Source of the DNA: Bradyrhizobium sacchari
Lineage (GTDB): Bacteria; Pseudomonadota; Alphaproteobacteria; Rhizobiales; Xanthobacteraceae
Reading direction: 5' to 3'
DNA: 64,000 nt
Assembly (NCBI RefSeq): GCF_002068095.1
Contig: NZ_LWIG01000007.1
Span: 198,319 to 262,318, forward strand
Made by a program: the position numbers and the translations under genes. Below, in pieces: positions 35,545 through 44,998 of the stretch. Within the stretch, counting starts at the first letter, position 1. Every line of letters starts with the position of its first letter. The notes beneath the pieces are model-generated. The model had not been told where the DNA came from, ran no database searches, and saw only the letters and a program-made list of their open reading frames with translations.

Positions 35545-36423
35545 ATGGAGCTGTTCACCAACCAGGTCCTGGCCGGCATCGCCACGGGCGCGATCTACGC
35601 CTGCATGGCGCTCGCCGTGGTCATGATCTACCAGGCGATCGACCATCTCAACTTCGCGCAGGGCGAGATGGCGATGTTCTCGACCTTCATCTCCTGGCAG
35701 CTGATGCAGTGGGGCGTGCCCTACTGGGCGGCGTTCGTGATCACGCTGGCGTTCTCCTTCGTCGGCGGCATCGCGATCGAGCGCATCCTGTTCAAGCCGC
35801 TTGCGAAGGCGCCGGTTTTGACCAACGTCGCCGGCTTCATCGCGCTGTTCGCGATCATCAACTCCTCGGCCGGCCTGATCTGGGACTTCACCATCAAGCA
35901 ATACCCGACCCCGTTCGGCTCCGCGCCGTTCCTGGGCAGCCAGCTGATCTCGACCCACCAGGCCGGCATGATCGGCGTCACCGTGCTGCTGCTGCTCGGC
36001 CTCTACTTCTTCTTCCAGTACACCCGCATCGGCCTTGCGATGCGCGCGGCCGCCTCGGTGCCTGAATCGGCGCGCCTCGTCGGCATCAACACGAGCTGGA
36101 TGATCGCGCTGGGCTGGGGCATGGCCTCCGCGATCGGCTCGATCGCCGGCATGCTGATCGCCCCCGTCGTGTTCCTCGAGCCCAACATGATGGGCGGCGT
36201 CCTGATCTACGGCTTTGCCGCCGCCGTGCTCGGCGGCCTCACCAGCCCGTTCGGCGCGGTGGTCGGCGGCTTCCTGGTCGGCATCTTCGAGAACCTCGCC
36301 GGCACCTACATCCCCGGCGTCGGAAACGAGCTGAAGCTCCCGATCGCGCTCGCGCTGATCATCTCCGTCCTGGTCGTCAAACCCGCTGGCCTGTTCGGCC
36401 GGCACATCGTCAAGCGAGTTTGA
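35545..36423 (+). CDS. livH: Branched-chain-type ABC transporter permease (LivH)
   Basis: A 292-residue inner-membrane permease with about eight hydrophobic helices starting ELFTNQVLAGIATGAIYACM and the motif NFAQGEMAMFSTF of the LivH family. Start at 35545 with AGGGAG upstream; a longer frame lies inside livF and is rejected. Followed directly by livM. Confidence 0.92.
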   Translation: MELFTNQVLAGIATGAIYACMALAVVMIYQAIDHLNFAQGEMAMFSTFISWQLMQWGVPYWAAFVITLAFSFVGGIAIERILFKPLAKAPVLTNVAGFIALFAIINSSAGLIWDFTIKQYPTPFGSAPFLGSQLISTHQAGMIGVTVLLLLGLYFFFQYTRIGLAMRAAASVPESARLVGINTSWMIALGWGMASAIGSIAGMLIAPVVFLEPNMMGGVLIYGFAAAVLGGLTSPFGAVVGGFLVGIFENLAGTYIPGVGNELKLPIALALIISVLVVKPAGLFGRHIVKRV

Positions 36424-36425
36424 TC

Positions 36426-37445
36426 ATGAGCGCTGCAGAAGAAGTCGTTGCAGAGGGCCACCAGGCGGTCGAGGCCGTTCCGAAGCGCGCCATGACGCTG
36501 GGCACCGGCACCTCGCTGGTGGTGCTCGCCGCGCTCGTGATCGCGCCCGTCTTCGTCAAGAACTTCATCATCTTCCAGATGACGATGCTCCTGATCTACG
36601 GGCTCGCGGTGCTGGCGCTCAACATCCTGACCGGCGGAAGCGGCCAGTTTTCGCTCGGCCAGAGCGCGTTCTACGCGGTCGGCGCCTACACGACCGCGGT
36701 GCTGATGGAGCACTTCAACGTCAACTACGCGCTGACCCTGCCGATTGCCGGCGTGGTCTGTTTCGGCTTCGGCTTCCTGTTCGGGCAGCCGGCGCTGCGG
36801 CTCTCCGGCGTCTATCTGGCGCTCGCGACCTTCGCGCTCGCGACCGCGATGCCGCAGCTTCTGAAGCTGAATTTCCTCGAGCACTGGACCGGCGGCGTGC
36901 AGGGCCTCGTCGTCACCAAGCCCGACGCGCCGTTCGGCCTGCCGATGTCGCAGGACATGTGGCTCTACTATTTCACGCTCGCCGTGACGATCGCGATCTA
37001 CATCTTCGCGGTGAACCTGCTGCGCTCCCGTTCGGGGCGCGCCTTCATGGCGATCCGCGACAACGAGATCGCGGCCTCCGCCATGGGGGTCGACGTCGCG
37101 CTCTACAAGACGCTGGCCTTCGGCGTGTCGGCGGCGATCACCGGCATCGCCGGCTCCCTCGGCGCCATCGCGGTGCAATTCGTCGCGCCCGACAGCTACA
37201 CCATCACGCTCGCCATCTCGCTGTTCCTCGGCATGGTGGTCGGCGGCGTCGGCTGGCTGCCCGGCTCGATCGTCGGCGCGGCCTTCATCATCTTCGTGCC
37301 GAACATCGCCGAGGGAATCTCCAAGGGCCTCTCCGGCGCGGTGTTCGGCGTGCTCCTGTTCCTCGTCATCTACCTCGTGCCGCACGGCGCAAGGCAGGTC
37401 GCGATCCTCGGCCAGCAGCTCGCCGGCAAACTCCGAAAGAGCTGA
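36426..37445 (+). CDS. livM: Branched-chain-type ABC transporter permease (LivM)
   Basis: A 339-residue permease with NILTGGSGQFSLGQSAFYAV and FMAIRDNEIAASAMGVDV, the LivM fingerprint. It begins three bases after the livH stop (an in-frame TTG at 36420 would overlap). Followed by the first binding protein after 39 bases with its own ribosome-binding site. Confidence 0.92.
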   Translation: MSAAEEVVAEGHQAVEAVPKRAMTLGTGTSLVVLAALVIAPVFVKNFIIFQMTMLLIYGLAVLALNILTGGSGQFSLGQSAFYAVGAYTTAVLMEHFNVNYALTLPIAGVVCFGFGFLFGQPALRLSGVYLALATFALATAMPQLLKLNFLEHWTGGVQGLVVTKPDAPFGLPMSQDMWLYYFTLAVTIAIYIFAVNLLRSRSGRAFMAIRDNEIAASAMGVDVALYKTLAFGVSAAITGIAGSLGAIAVQFVAPDSYTITLAISLFLGMVVGGVGWLPGSIVGAAFIIFVPNIAEGISKGLSGAVFGVLLFLVIYLVPHGARQVAILGQQLAGKLRKS

Positions 37446-37484
37446 AAGCCTTCATCAGACTGTCGTTTAACCAAGGAGACCCAA

Positions 37485-38714
37485 TTGCTTTTCGGAAGAA
37501 TACTGCGAACCGCCGCGCTCACGACGGCGGTCGCGACCCTCGCCTCCGGCGCAGCACTCGCTCAGAAGAAGTACGACACCGGCGCTTCCGATACCGAGAT
37601 CAAGATCGGCAACATCATGCCGTACAGCGGTCCGGCGTCGGCCTATGGCATCATCGGCAAGACCGAAGAGGCCTATTTCAGGATGATCAACGACAAGGGC
37701 GGCATCAACGGCCGCAAGGTCAACTTCATCACCTATGACGACGCCTATTCGCCGCCGAAGGCGGTCGAGCAGGTCCGCAAGCTGGTCGAGAGCGACGAGG
37801 TGCTGGCCGTGTTCAACCCGCTCGGCACGCCCTCGAATACCGCGATTCAGAAATACCTGAACGCCAAGAAGATCCCGCAGCTGTTCGTCGCCACCGGCGC
37901 CACCAAGTGGAACGATCCGAAGAACTTCCCCTGGACCATGGGCTGGCAGCCCTCCTACCAGAGCGAAGCGCAGATCTACGCGAAATGGCTGATGAAGGAG
38001 AAGCCGAACGCCAAGATCGCGATCCTGTACCAGAACGACGATTTCGGCAAAGACTACCTCAAGGGCACCAAGGACGGCCTCGGCGCCAAGGCCTCCTCCA
38101 TGATCATCATGGAAGAGAGCTATGAGGTCTCCGAGCCGTCGATCGACGGCCATATCGTCAAGATCAAGGCCGCCAATCCCGACGTGCTGCTGATCTACGC
38201 GACGCCGAAATTCGCGGCGCAGACCATCAAGAAGACCGCCGAGCTCACCTGGAAGCCGCTCCAGATCCTGACCAACGTCTCGATCTCGGTCGGCAGCGTG
38301 ATGAAGCCGGCCGGCTTCGAGGCCTCGCAGGACGTGCTGTCGGCGGCCTATGCCAAGGACTCCACCGACCCGCAGTGGAACAACGACCCCGGCATGAAGA
38401 AGTGGAACGAGTTCGTCGACAAGTACATGCCTGGCGCCGACAAGACCGATACCGGCATGGTCTACGGTTATGGCGCGGCCTCGACGCTGGCCAAGGTGCT
38501 GGAAATGTGCGGCGACGATCTCACCCGCGCCAACCTGATGAAGCAGGCCGCGAGCCTGAAGGACTTTGCACCGGACACCATGCTGCCCGGCGTCAAGCTC
38601 AACACCAGCGCCACCGACTTCGCCCCGATCGCGCAGCTCCAGATGCAGCGCTTCAAGGGCGAGAAGTGGGAACTGTTCGGCGAGATCATCAGCGGCGACG
38701 TCGCCTCCGAGTGA
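37485..38714 (+). CDS. Liv-type ABC transporter substrate-binding protein 1
   Basis: A 409-residue periplasmic protein with a Sec signal peptide ending ASGAALA-QKKYDTGASDTEIKIG. It has the type-1 binding-protein fold (IGNIMPYSGPASAYGIIGKT, YQNDDFGKDYLKG). TTG start with AGGAG six bases upstream. First of three closely similar neighbours and the one that shares an operon with livGFHM. R. palustris homologues near pim bind fatty or dicarboxylic acids; the ligand here is untested. Confidence 0.9.
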   Translation: MLFGRILRTAALTTAVATLASGAALAQKKYDTGASDTEIKIGNIMPYSGPASAYGIIGKTEEAYFRMINDKGGINGRKVNFITYDDAYSPPKAVEQVRKLVESDEVLAVFNPLGTPSNTAIQKYLNAKKIPQLFVATGATKWNDPKNFPWTMGWQPSYQSEAQIYAKWLMKEKPNAKIAILYQNDDFGKDYLKGTKDGLGAKASSMIIMEESYEVSEPSIDGHIVKIKAANPDVLLIYATPKFAAQTIKKTAELTWKPLQILTNVSISVGSVMKPAGFEASQDVLSAAYAKDSTDPQWNNDPGMKKWNEFVDKYMPGADKTDTGMVYGYGAASTLAKVLEMCGDDLTRANLMKQAASLKDFAPDTMLPGVKLNTSATDFAPIAQLQMQRFKGEKWELFGEIISGDVASE

Positions 38715-38742
38715 CACGCTGATGTCATAGTCCAAGCCTCGG

Positions 38743-38774
38743 AAAGCCCCCGCGATCGCTCGCGGGGGCTTTTT
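38743..38774 (+). terminator. Rho-independent terminator after binding protein 1
   Basis: AAAGCCCCCGCG pairs perfectly with CGCGGGGGCTTT around ATCGCT and is followed by TT. Strong. Confidence 0.9.
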
Positions 38775-38834
38775 GTTGACGCCGCCCCTCAATCTTGTTC
38801 AATGCGGCGCCGATCCAGCCGGGGTAGGAGAAAG

Positions 38835-40061
38835 ATGACCGCCGTTCGATTTCAGGCTGTGGCCGTCCTGGCCGCATTCGCGTTGTGCACTGCGATGGGC
38901 AGCCCCGCACAGGCGCAGAAGAAATACGACAGCGGCGCATCCGATACCGAGATCAGAATAGGCAACATCATGCCCTATAGCGGGCCGGCCTCCGCCTATG
39001 CCGCGATCGGCAGGACCGAGGAAGCCTATTTCAACAAGATCAATGCCGAGGGCGGGATCGGCGGCCGCAAGATCAAATTCATCTCCTACGACGACGGCTA
39101 TTCGCCGCCGAAGACGGTGGAGCAGGCGCGCAAGCTGGTCGAGAGCGACGGGGTGCTCTTGATCTTCGGCTCGCTCGGCACCTCCACCAATGGCGCGATC
39201 CGCAAATACATGAACGAGAAGAAGGTGCCGCAATTGTTCGTGGCGAGCGGCGCCTCGAAGTGGAACGACCCGAAGCAATATCCCTGGACCATGGGCTGGC
39301 AGCCGAGCTACGCGAGCGAGGCCCGTATCTACGCCAAATACATCATGAAGGAGAGGCCGGACGCGAAGATTGGCGTGCTCTACCAGAACGACGATTTCGG
39401 CAAGGATTATCTGAAGGGACTGAAGGAGGGTTTCGGACCCAAGGCCTCGATGATCGTACTGGAGGACAGCTACGACACCTCCGAGCCCGCGATCGACGAG
39501 CACGTCGTGAAATTGAAGGCCTCGGGCGCCGACGTCTTCATCAGCATCACCACGCCGAAATTTGCCGCGCAAGCGATCAAGAAGGCGGCGGAGATCAACT
39601 GGCATCCGATGCACATCATCTCAAACGTCTCGGCCTCGGTCGGCGGCGTATTGGAGCCGGCGGGCATCGAGATCTCACAGGGCATCCTTTCGGCCACCTA
39701 CACCAAGGACGGCTCCGACCCGCAATGGAACGCCGACGACGGCATGAAGAAGTTCTACAATTTCCTCGCGCAGTACGCGCCCAAGGCCAACAAGCTCGAT
39801 GCCGGCGTGGTGTTCGGCTATGCCGCAGCCCAGACCATGGTGAAGGTGCTGCAGATGTGCGGCGACGATCTCACCCGCGAGAACGTCATGAAGCAGGCCG
39901 CCAGCATCAGGGATTTCGAGCCCGACACGCTGCTGCCCGGCATCAAGATCAACACCGGACCCGACAATTTCGCCCCGATCGAGCAGCTCCAGATGATGCG
40001 CTTCAAGGGCAAGAAATGGGAGCTGTTCGGCGACGTCATCTCGAGCGAGGTGAGCCACTGA
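38835..40061 (+). CDS. Liv-type ABC transporter substrate-binding protein 2
   Basis: A 408-residue paralogue of binding proteins 1 and 3, with a signal peptide (FQAVAVLAAFALCTAMGSPA cleaved before QKKYDSGASDTEIRIG) and the same blocks (GNIMPYSGPASAYAAIGRT, YQNDDFGKDYLKGLKEGFG). The start is the ATG at 38835 with TAGGAG upstream. It stands between two terminators, so it is its own unit with its own promoter. Confidence 0.9.
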   Translation: MTAVRFQAVAVLAAFALCTAMGSPAQAQKKYDSGASDTEIRIGNIMPYSGPASAYAAIGRTEEAYFNKINAEGGIGGRKIKFISYDDGYSPPKTVEQARKLVESDGVLLIFGSLGTSTNGAIRKYMNEKKVPQLFVASGASKWNDPKQYPWTMGWQPSYASEARIYAKYIMKERPDAKIGVLYQNDDFGKDYLKGLKEGFGPKASMIVLEDSYDTSEPAIDEHVVKLKASGADVFISITTPKFAAQAIKKAAEINWHPMHIISNVSASVGGVLEPAGIEISQGILSATYTKDGSDPQWNADDGMKKFYNFLAQYAPKANKLDAGVVFGYAAAQTMVKVLQMCGDDLTRENVMKQAASIRDFEPDTLLPGIKINTGPDNFAPIEQLQMMRFKGKKWELFGDVISSEVSH

Positions 40062-40165
40062 GCTTCAGCAATTCGAAATTGACGGAAGATATCAAGACAA
40101 CTCAAGACGGTTACATCTTCTTGCAGCGCACACGGCCTTGAGCCGTCGTTGACTACTAAAGGAGC

Positions 40166-40196
40166 AGCCCCCGCGATGCCGTCGCAGGGGCTTTAT
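40166..40196 (+). terminator. Rho-independent terminator after binding protein 2
   Basis: AGCCCCCGCGA and TCGCAGGGGCT pair with one mismatch and are followed by TTTATGTT. It is similar in sequence to the terminators after binding proteins 1 and 3. Confidence 0.75.
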
Positions 40197-40299
40197 GTTG
40201 AAGGCCCCAGTCAAATCGTATTGAATTGCTGCGGCGTCGCCAAGAACAAGCAACACAAGAAAAGGGACGCACACACACCAAGAAAATAGGGAGATAGGA

Positions 40300-41529
40300 A
40301 TGCCCGCTGTCACCGGCAAACTCGCGGCCGCGTCACTGGCGCTTGCGCTCATCGCGGCCTCGGCCTCCACTGCATCGGCCCAGAAGAAGTACGATACCGG
40401 CGCGACCGACACCGAGATCAAGATCGGCAACATCATGCCCTACAGCGGACCGGCTTCCGCCTACGGCATCATCGGGCGGACCGAAGCCGCCTATTTCAAG
40501 AAGATCAACGAAGAGGGCGGCATCAACGGCCGCAAGATCAACTTCATCAGCTATGACGACGCTTATTCGCCGCCCAAGACCGTGGAACAGGCGCGCAAGC
40601 TGGTCGAGAGCGACGAGGTGCTGTTCATTTTCAATTCGCTGGGCACGCCGCCAAACTCGGCGATCCAGAAATACATGAACTCGAAGAAGGTGCCGCAGCT
40701 GTTCGTCGCCACCGGCGCCACCAAGTGGAACGATCCGCAGAACTTTCCCTGGACGATGGGCTGGCAGCCCAACTACCAGAGCGAGACGCAGATCTATGCG
40801 AAGTGGCTCCTGAAGAACAAGCCGGACGCCAAGATCGCGGTGCTCTATCAGAACGACGATTACGGCAAGGACTATCTGAAGGGCCTGAAGGACGGCCTCG
40901 GCGCCAAGGCCGCCTCGATGATCGTGATCGAGGAGAGCTATGAGACCTCCGAGCCGACCATCGACAACCACATCGTCAAGCTGAAGTCGACCGGCGCCGA
41001 CGTGTTCATGAACATCACGACGCCGAAATTTGCCGCGCAGGCGATCAAGAAGAATGCCGAGATCGGCTGGAAGCCGCTGCACTTCCTCAACAACGTCTCA
41101 GCCTCCGTCGGTAGCGTGATGAAGCCCGCCGGCTTCGAGAACGGCCAGGACATCATCTCCGCCGACTATCTCAAGGACGTGTCGGACCCGGAGTGGAACA
41201 ACGATCCCGGCATGAAGGAATTTCTCGCCTTCATGACCAAATACTTCCCCGAAGGCGACAAGCTCGATAAGGGCACCATCGTCGGCTACGCTGTGGCGCA
41301 GACGCTGGTTCAGGTGCTGAAGCAATGCGGTGACAATCTCACCCGCGAGAACGTCATGAAGCAGGCGGCCAGCCTGAAGGACTTCCGCACCGAGGCGCTG
41401 CTGCCGGGCATCCAGATCAACACAGGGCCGAACGACTTCGCGCCGATCAGCCAACTCCGGCTCGAGAAGTTCAAGGGCGAGCGCTGGGAACTGTTCGGCG
41501 ACGTCATCAGCGCCGACGTCGGCGGCTAA
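40300..41529 (+). CDS. Liv-type ABC transporter substrate-binding protein 3
   Basis: A 409-residue third paralogue with signal peptide ending ASTASA-QKKYDTGATDTEIKIG. It is closest to binding protein 1 in the blocks GPASAYGIIGRT and LFVATGATKWNDPQNFPWTM. AGATAGGA precedes the ATG. Own unit with own terminator. Duplication to broaden the ligand range is likely. Confidence 0.9.
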   Translation: MPAVTGKLAAASLALALIAASASTASAQKKYDTGATDTEIKIGNIMPYSGPASAYGIIGRTEAAYFKKINEEGGINGRKINFISYDDAYSPPKTVEQARKLVESDEVLFIFNSLGTPPNSAIQKYMNSKKVPQLFVATGATKWNDPQNFPWTMGWQPNYQSETQIYAKWLLKNKPDAKIAVLYQNDDYGKDYLKGLKDGLGAKAASMIVIEESYETSEPTIDNHIVKLKSTGADVFMNITTPKFAAQAIKKNAEIGWKPLHFLNNVSASVGSVMKPAGFENGQDIISADYLKDVSDPEWNNDPGMKEFLAFMTKYFPEGDKLDKGTIVGYAVAQTLVQVLKQCGDNLTRENVMKQAASLKDFRTEALLPGIQINTGPNDFAPISQLRLEKFKGERWELFGDVISADVGG

Positions 41530-41551
41530 TCGCTTCCCGCACGACGACACG

Positions 41552-41586
41552 GGCCCCCTGCGAGACGATCGCGGGGGGCTTTTGCT
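41552..41586 (+). terminator. Rho-independent terminator after binding protein 3
   Basis: GCCCCCTGCGA and TCGCGGGGGGC pair with one mismatch around GACGA and are followed by TTTTGC. Confidence 0.85.
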
Positions 41587-41721
41587 TGCACGCCGATTAT
41601 GATCACGCGATTGCACAATCGAATGATGGTAAAGCCTGCTTACGCTTTCGCGTCCGATGCGCTAGGCATGTGACCCGGCGCATTCGCCGCAAGCTTGTTC
41701 CGTCCGCCGAAGGCCTTCGTC

Positions 41722-43005
41722 ATGACCGATCGACGTCCCCTGCTCCGCGCGCTCTACGACGCCGCCGTTGCCGCAGCCCATCCAAATACGATTCTGGCGC
41801 CACACTTGCGGCCCGCGCCCAAAGGGCGCGTGATCTGCCTCGCCGCCGGCAAGGGCGCGGGCGCGATGGCCGCGGCCGCCGAGCGGCACTATCTCGATAC
41901 GTTGCAACTCGCGCCGGAGCGGCTGGTCGGCATCGCCACCACGCGCCACGGCTATGGCCTGCCGACGCGCCGCATCCGCGTGGTCGAGGCCGGTCATCCC
42001 GTACCCGACGAAGCCGGCCTCAAGGGCGCCGCCGACACGCTGACGCTGGCAGGCGAAGCCGGCCCTGACGATCTCCTGCTGGTACTGCTCACCGGCGGCG
42101 GCTCGGCGAACTGGATCGCACCCAGCAACGGCATCAGCTTTGCCCAGAAGCAGGCGGTCAACAAGGCGCTGCTGCGCTCGGGCGCGCCGATCGGCGAGAT
42201 GAACACCGTCAGGAAACACCTCTCGCGCATCAAGGGCGGGCGGCTCGCGCGCGCCGGCAGGAACGCCGCCGAGATCGTCACGCTCGCGATCTCCGACGTG
42301 CCGCACGACGACCCTTCCGCCATCGCCTCCGGCCCCACCGTGCCCGATCCGACCACGCTCGCCGACGCGCGCGCGATCGTGGCGAAGTACAAGCTCGACA
42401 TCGACGATGCCGTGCGCCGCGCGCTCGACGATCCCGCAAACGAAAGCTGCAAGCCTGGTGACGCCACCTTTGCGCGCGCGCATTTCGAGCTGATCGCGCG
42501 GCCGAAGCAGTCGCTCGATGCCGCAGTGAAACTCGCCAAGGAAGCGGGCTACGAGACCATCGATCTCGGCGCCGATCTTGAAGGCGAGGCGCGCGAGGTC
42601 GCGGCCAGTCATGCGAAGCTTGCGCTCGAGGCGCGCGCGCAAGGCAAGCGTATCGCGATCCTCTCGGGCGGCGAGCTCACGGTGACCGTGCGCGGCAACG
42701 GGCGCGGCGGCCCCAACCAGGAATACGCGCTGGCGCTCGCGGAGCTGTTGCAGGATACGCCTGATATCTCTGCGCTCGCCGGCGACACCGACGGCGCCGA
42801 CGGCGGCGCCGGCCACCCGACCGACCCCGCCGGCGCGCTGATCGACGCGGCGACCTTCGCGAAGATGAAGGCGAAAGGCCTGCAGCCGCAAGCCTATCTC
42901 GACAACAACGACGCGACGACGTTCTTCGAGGCCACCGGCGATTTGCTGCAGCCCGGCCCCACGCTGACGAACGTGAATGACATCAGGGTGATTTTGGTGG
43001 ATTGA
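41722..43005 (+). CDS. Glycerate 2-kinase, MOFRL/DUF4147 family
   Basis: A 427-residue kinase that phosphorylates glycerate to 2-phosphoglycerate, the GckA/TtuD type. N-terminal CLAAGKGAGAMAAAAE, the loop LLVLLTGGGSANW, NTVRKHLSRIKGG, and the MOFRL C-domain (ILSGGELTVTVRGNGRGGPN, DTDGADG). Start placed at the ATG at 41722 (MTDRRPLLRAL); a TTG at 41695 is possible. Unrelated in function to the transporters around it; feeds glyoxylate-cycle-derived glycerate into glycolysis. Confidence 0.9.
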   Translation: MTDRRPLLRALYDAAVAAAHPNTILAPHLRPAPKGRVICLAAGKGAGAMAAAAERHYLDTLQLAPERLVGIATTRHGYGLPTRRIRVVEAGHPVPDEAGLKGAADTLTLAGEAGPDDLLLVLLTGGGSANWIAPSNGISFAQKQAVNKALLRSGAPIGEMNTVRKHLSRIKGGRLARAGRNAAEIVTLAISDVPHDDPSAIASGPTVPDPTTLADARAIVAKYKLDIDDAVRRALDDPANESCKPGDATFARAHFELIARPKQSLDAAVKLAKEAGYETIDLGADLEGEAREVAASHAKLALEARAQGKRIAILSGGELTVTVRGNGRGGPNQEYALALAELLQDTPDISALAGDTDGADGGAGHPTDPAGALIDAATFAKMKAKGLQPQAYLDNNDATTFFEATGDLLQPGPTLTNVNDIRVILVD

Positions 43006-43070
43006 GGCGCTTACCCCCTCCTGGAGGGTAGGGCCGTTGCATCGGACTTTCGGCAACGTCTGACCGCACG

Positions 43071-43206
43071 CCTCGTCCTTCGAGACGACCGCTTCGCGGT
43101 CTCCTCAGGATGAGGCTAAGCAGCACCTTGCCCGTTGAGACTGCTGCCGCACATTTCGTCCTCATCCTGAGGAGCCCGCCTAAAGCGGGCGTCTCGAAGG
43201 ATGGCG
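43071..43206. repeat. Palindromic repeat (CTTCGAGACG / CGTCTCGAAGG family)
   Basis: Left arm TCCTTCGAGACG with CTCCTCAGGATGAG and right arm CTCATCCTGAGGAG with CGTCTCGAAGGA are complementary over long stretches, separated by a variable middle. It fills the gap between the glycerate kinase gene and the MarR gene. Confidence 0.8.
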
Positions 43207-43253
43207 GCACGAACCGGTCTCAAATGCGATTCCCCTGCCTGGAAGGGTAAGAG

Positions 43254-43775
43254 TCAAAACTCGTTCGCGATCTTCGAGAGCATCTCGATCAGGGACTCGC
43301 GGTTGGCCGGGCCGAGCAGATCGTTCAGCCGCGCCTCGTGCTTGGTGGCGACGAGCTTCTTGGCCCGCGCCAGCACGGCCTTGCCCTTGTCGGTCAGGAC
43401 CAGGATGTGGGAGCGGCGGTCGTTGGTGGAGCGGATCCGTGCGCAAAGGTCGCGGCTCTCCAGATTGTCGAGCATGGCCACGAAGTTCGGCCTGAGGATG
43501 CCGAGCGTGGAGGCGATCTCGGTCTGGTTACGGCCCGGGTTCTTCTCGACCAGCAACAGCACCGAGAACTGCGCCGGCGTCAGCTGGAGCGAGGCCATGC
43601 AGCGCAAAAAGTTCTCGAACACCTTGAGCTGTGCCCGTTTCAGGACGTAGCCGAGCTGCTCGGACAGCTCGCCGAGCTGCAGGGCTTCAGCCTGCGGCTC
43701 TCCCGTATCCTTACGGCCCTTGGCCGCGTCGGCAGGCTTTTCGGAGGACTTTTCAGCGGTTTTGGAAACGGTCAT
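43254..43775 (-). CDS. MarR-family regulator, CouR-like
   Basis: A 173-residue winged-helix repressor with a Lys-rich N-terminal extension. Core: LGYVLKRAQLKVFENFLRC, LTPAQFSVLLLVEKNPGRNQ, recognition helix TLGILRPNFVAMLDNLESRD, and wing RSTNDRRSHILVLTDKGKAV. Divergent from the livH-liv fusion-livF transporter. In R. palustris the MarR regulator CouR binds p-coumaroyl-CoA and represses coumarate genes; the neighbourhood here (aromatic ligase, TRAP, ABC, pobA) suggests the same kind of effector. The assignment as the CouR ortholog is inferred, not proven. Confidence 0.88.
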   Translation of the reverse strand: MTVSKTAEKSSEKPADAAKGRKDTGEPQAEALQLGELSEQLGYVLKRAQLKVFENFLRCMASLQLTPAQFSVLLLVEKNPGRNQTEIASTLGILRPNFVAMLDNLESRDLCARIRSTNDRRSHILVLTDKGKAVLARAKKLVATKHEARLNDLLGPANRESLIEMLSKIANEF

Positions 43776-43833
43776 CGCCTCGTGCTCGTAATCCCGCTAA
43801 ATTCAGGACGGGTCGTTCCCCGCCCTTGAAGTT

Positions 43834-43867
43834 ATATTTGATAATTGTTATGGACCATACCAAATAT
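43834..43867. promoter_or_regulatory. AT-rich inverted repeat in the marR-livH intergenic region
   Basis: ATATTTG (43834-43840) and CAAATAT (43861-43867) are inverted around a 20-base spacer that itself holds ATAATTGTT and TATGGACCATA. The 9-mer ATAATTGTT recurs exactly in the pobA promoter at 51270-51278. Probable MarR-type operator. Confidence 0.5.
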
Positions 43868-43952
43868 CGTCAGCGTATTTCAATGGCTGTGAGGGGACCA
43901 TCCACCGCAATTGCGGAGGCCGGTCCCCAATCTTGAGGGGGAGCGTCCGGTC

Positions 43953-44993
43953 TTGAACACCACTATCATGCTGTTCCTGGTGCAGGACGGCATCACCAAT
44001 GGCGCAATCTACGCGCTGCTCGGCCTCGCGCTGGTGCTGGTGTTCGCCGTCACCCGCGTCATCCTCATTCCCCAGGGCGAATTCGTCACCTACGGCGCGC
44101 TGACCTACGCCTCGCTGGCCGCCGGCCAGATGCCGGGCACGGCGAAGCTGGCGCTCGCGCTCGGCATCGGCGCCTTCGCGTTCGACCTGTTCGTGGCCCG
44201 CAAGGCGCTGCATGGGCGGCTGGTCGTCCGCAGCCTCATCACCAACATCGTGCTGCCGGCGATCGTGCTGGCGCTGACGATTTACTTCGCCGCGCAGAAG
44301 CCGCCGGTGGCGGTCTGCATCGCGCTGTCGCTGGTGATCGTGGCGATGATCGGCCTCTATCTCTACCGCATCGCGTTCCAGCCGCTGGCGCACACCTCCG
44401 TGCTGGTGCTGCTGATCGCATCGGTCGGCGTTCACCTGGCGCTGCAAGGCCTCGGCCTGTTGTTCTTCGGCGCCGAGGGCCAGCGCGGGCCTGCGGTACT
44501 GTCCGGCGCCTTCACCGCCGGCGCACTGCGCTTCACCGGCCAGAGCATCACCGTCTACGCCATCACCATCGCCTTCATCGTCGGGCTCTGGCTGTTCTTC
44601 GGCCTGACCCTCTACGGCAAGGCGCTGCGCGCGACCGCCGTGAACCGGCTGGGCGCGCGGCTCGCCGGCATCCGCACCACGCTGTCAGGGCAGATCGCCT
44701 TCCTGCTGGCCTCGGTCATCGGCGCGCTGTCGGGAATCATGATCGTGCCGATCACGACGCTCTACTATGACTCGGGCTTCCTGATCGGGCTGAAAGGCTT
44801 CGTCGCCGCGATCATCGGCGGGCTCGTCAGCTACCCCCTCACCGCCGTCGCCGCGCTGGTCGTCGGCATCGTCGAGGCGTTCTCGTCCTTCTACGCCTCC
44901 AACTACAAGGAAGTGATCGTCTTCATGCTGCTGATCCCCGTGCTGCTGCTGCGTTCGCTCGCAGCCCCCGCGGTCGAGGAAGAGAAGGACTGA
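43953..44993 (+). CDS. Liv-type ABC transporter permease (LivH)
   Basis: A 346-residue permease with LFLVQDGITNGAIYALLGLA, VILIPQGEFVTYGALTYASL and about nine hydrophobic helices. Start set at TTG 43953, since GAGGGGGAG lies about nine bases upstream, while the ATG at 43968 has none. First gene of a three-gene transporter with a fused permease-ATPase. Its binding protein may be the one at 59338. The set resembles CouSTU of R. palustris, an importer of hydroxycinnamates. Confidence 0.88.
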   Translation: MNTTIMLFLVQDGITNGAIYALLGLALVLVFAVTRVILIPQGEFVTYGALTYASLAAGQMPGTAKLALALGIGAFAFDLFVARKALHGRLVVRSLITNIVLPAIVLALTIYFAAQKPPVAVCIALSLVIVAMIGLYLYRIAFQPLAHTSVLVLLIASVGVHLALQGLGLLFFGAEGQRGPAVLSGAFTAGALRFTGQSITVYAITIAFIVGLWLFFGLTLYGKALRATAVNRLGARLAGIRTTLSGQIAFLLASVIGALSGIMIVPITTLYYDSGFLIGLKGFVAAIIGGLVSYPLTAVAALVVGIVEAFSSFYASNYKEVIVFMLLIPVLLLRSLAAPAVEEEKD

Positions 44994-44998
44994 CGCGC

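Noticed and set aside
35362..37385. Long minus-strand frames of about 350 residues opposite livH and livM
   Set aside because: Their sequences are dominated by His, Arg, Asp and Glu without domains, while the plus strand carries clear permeases.
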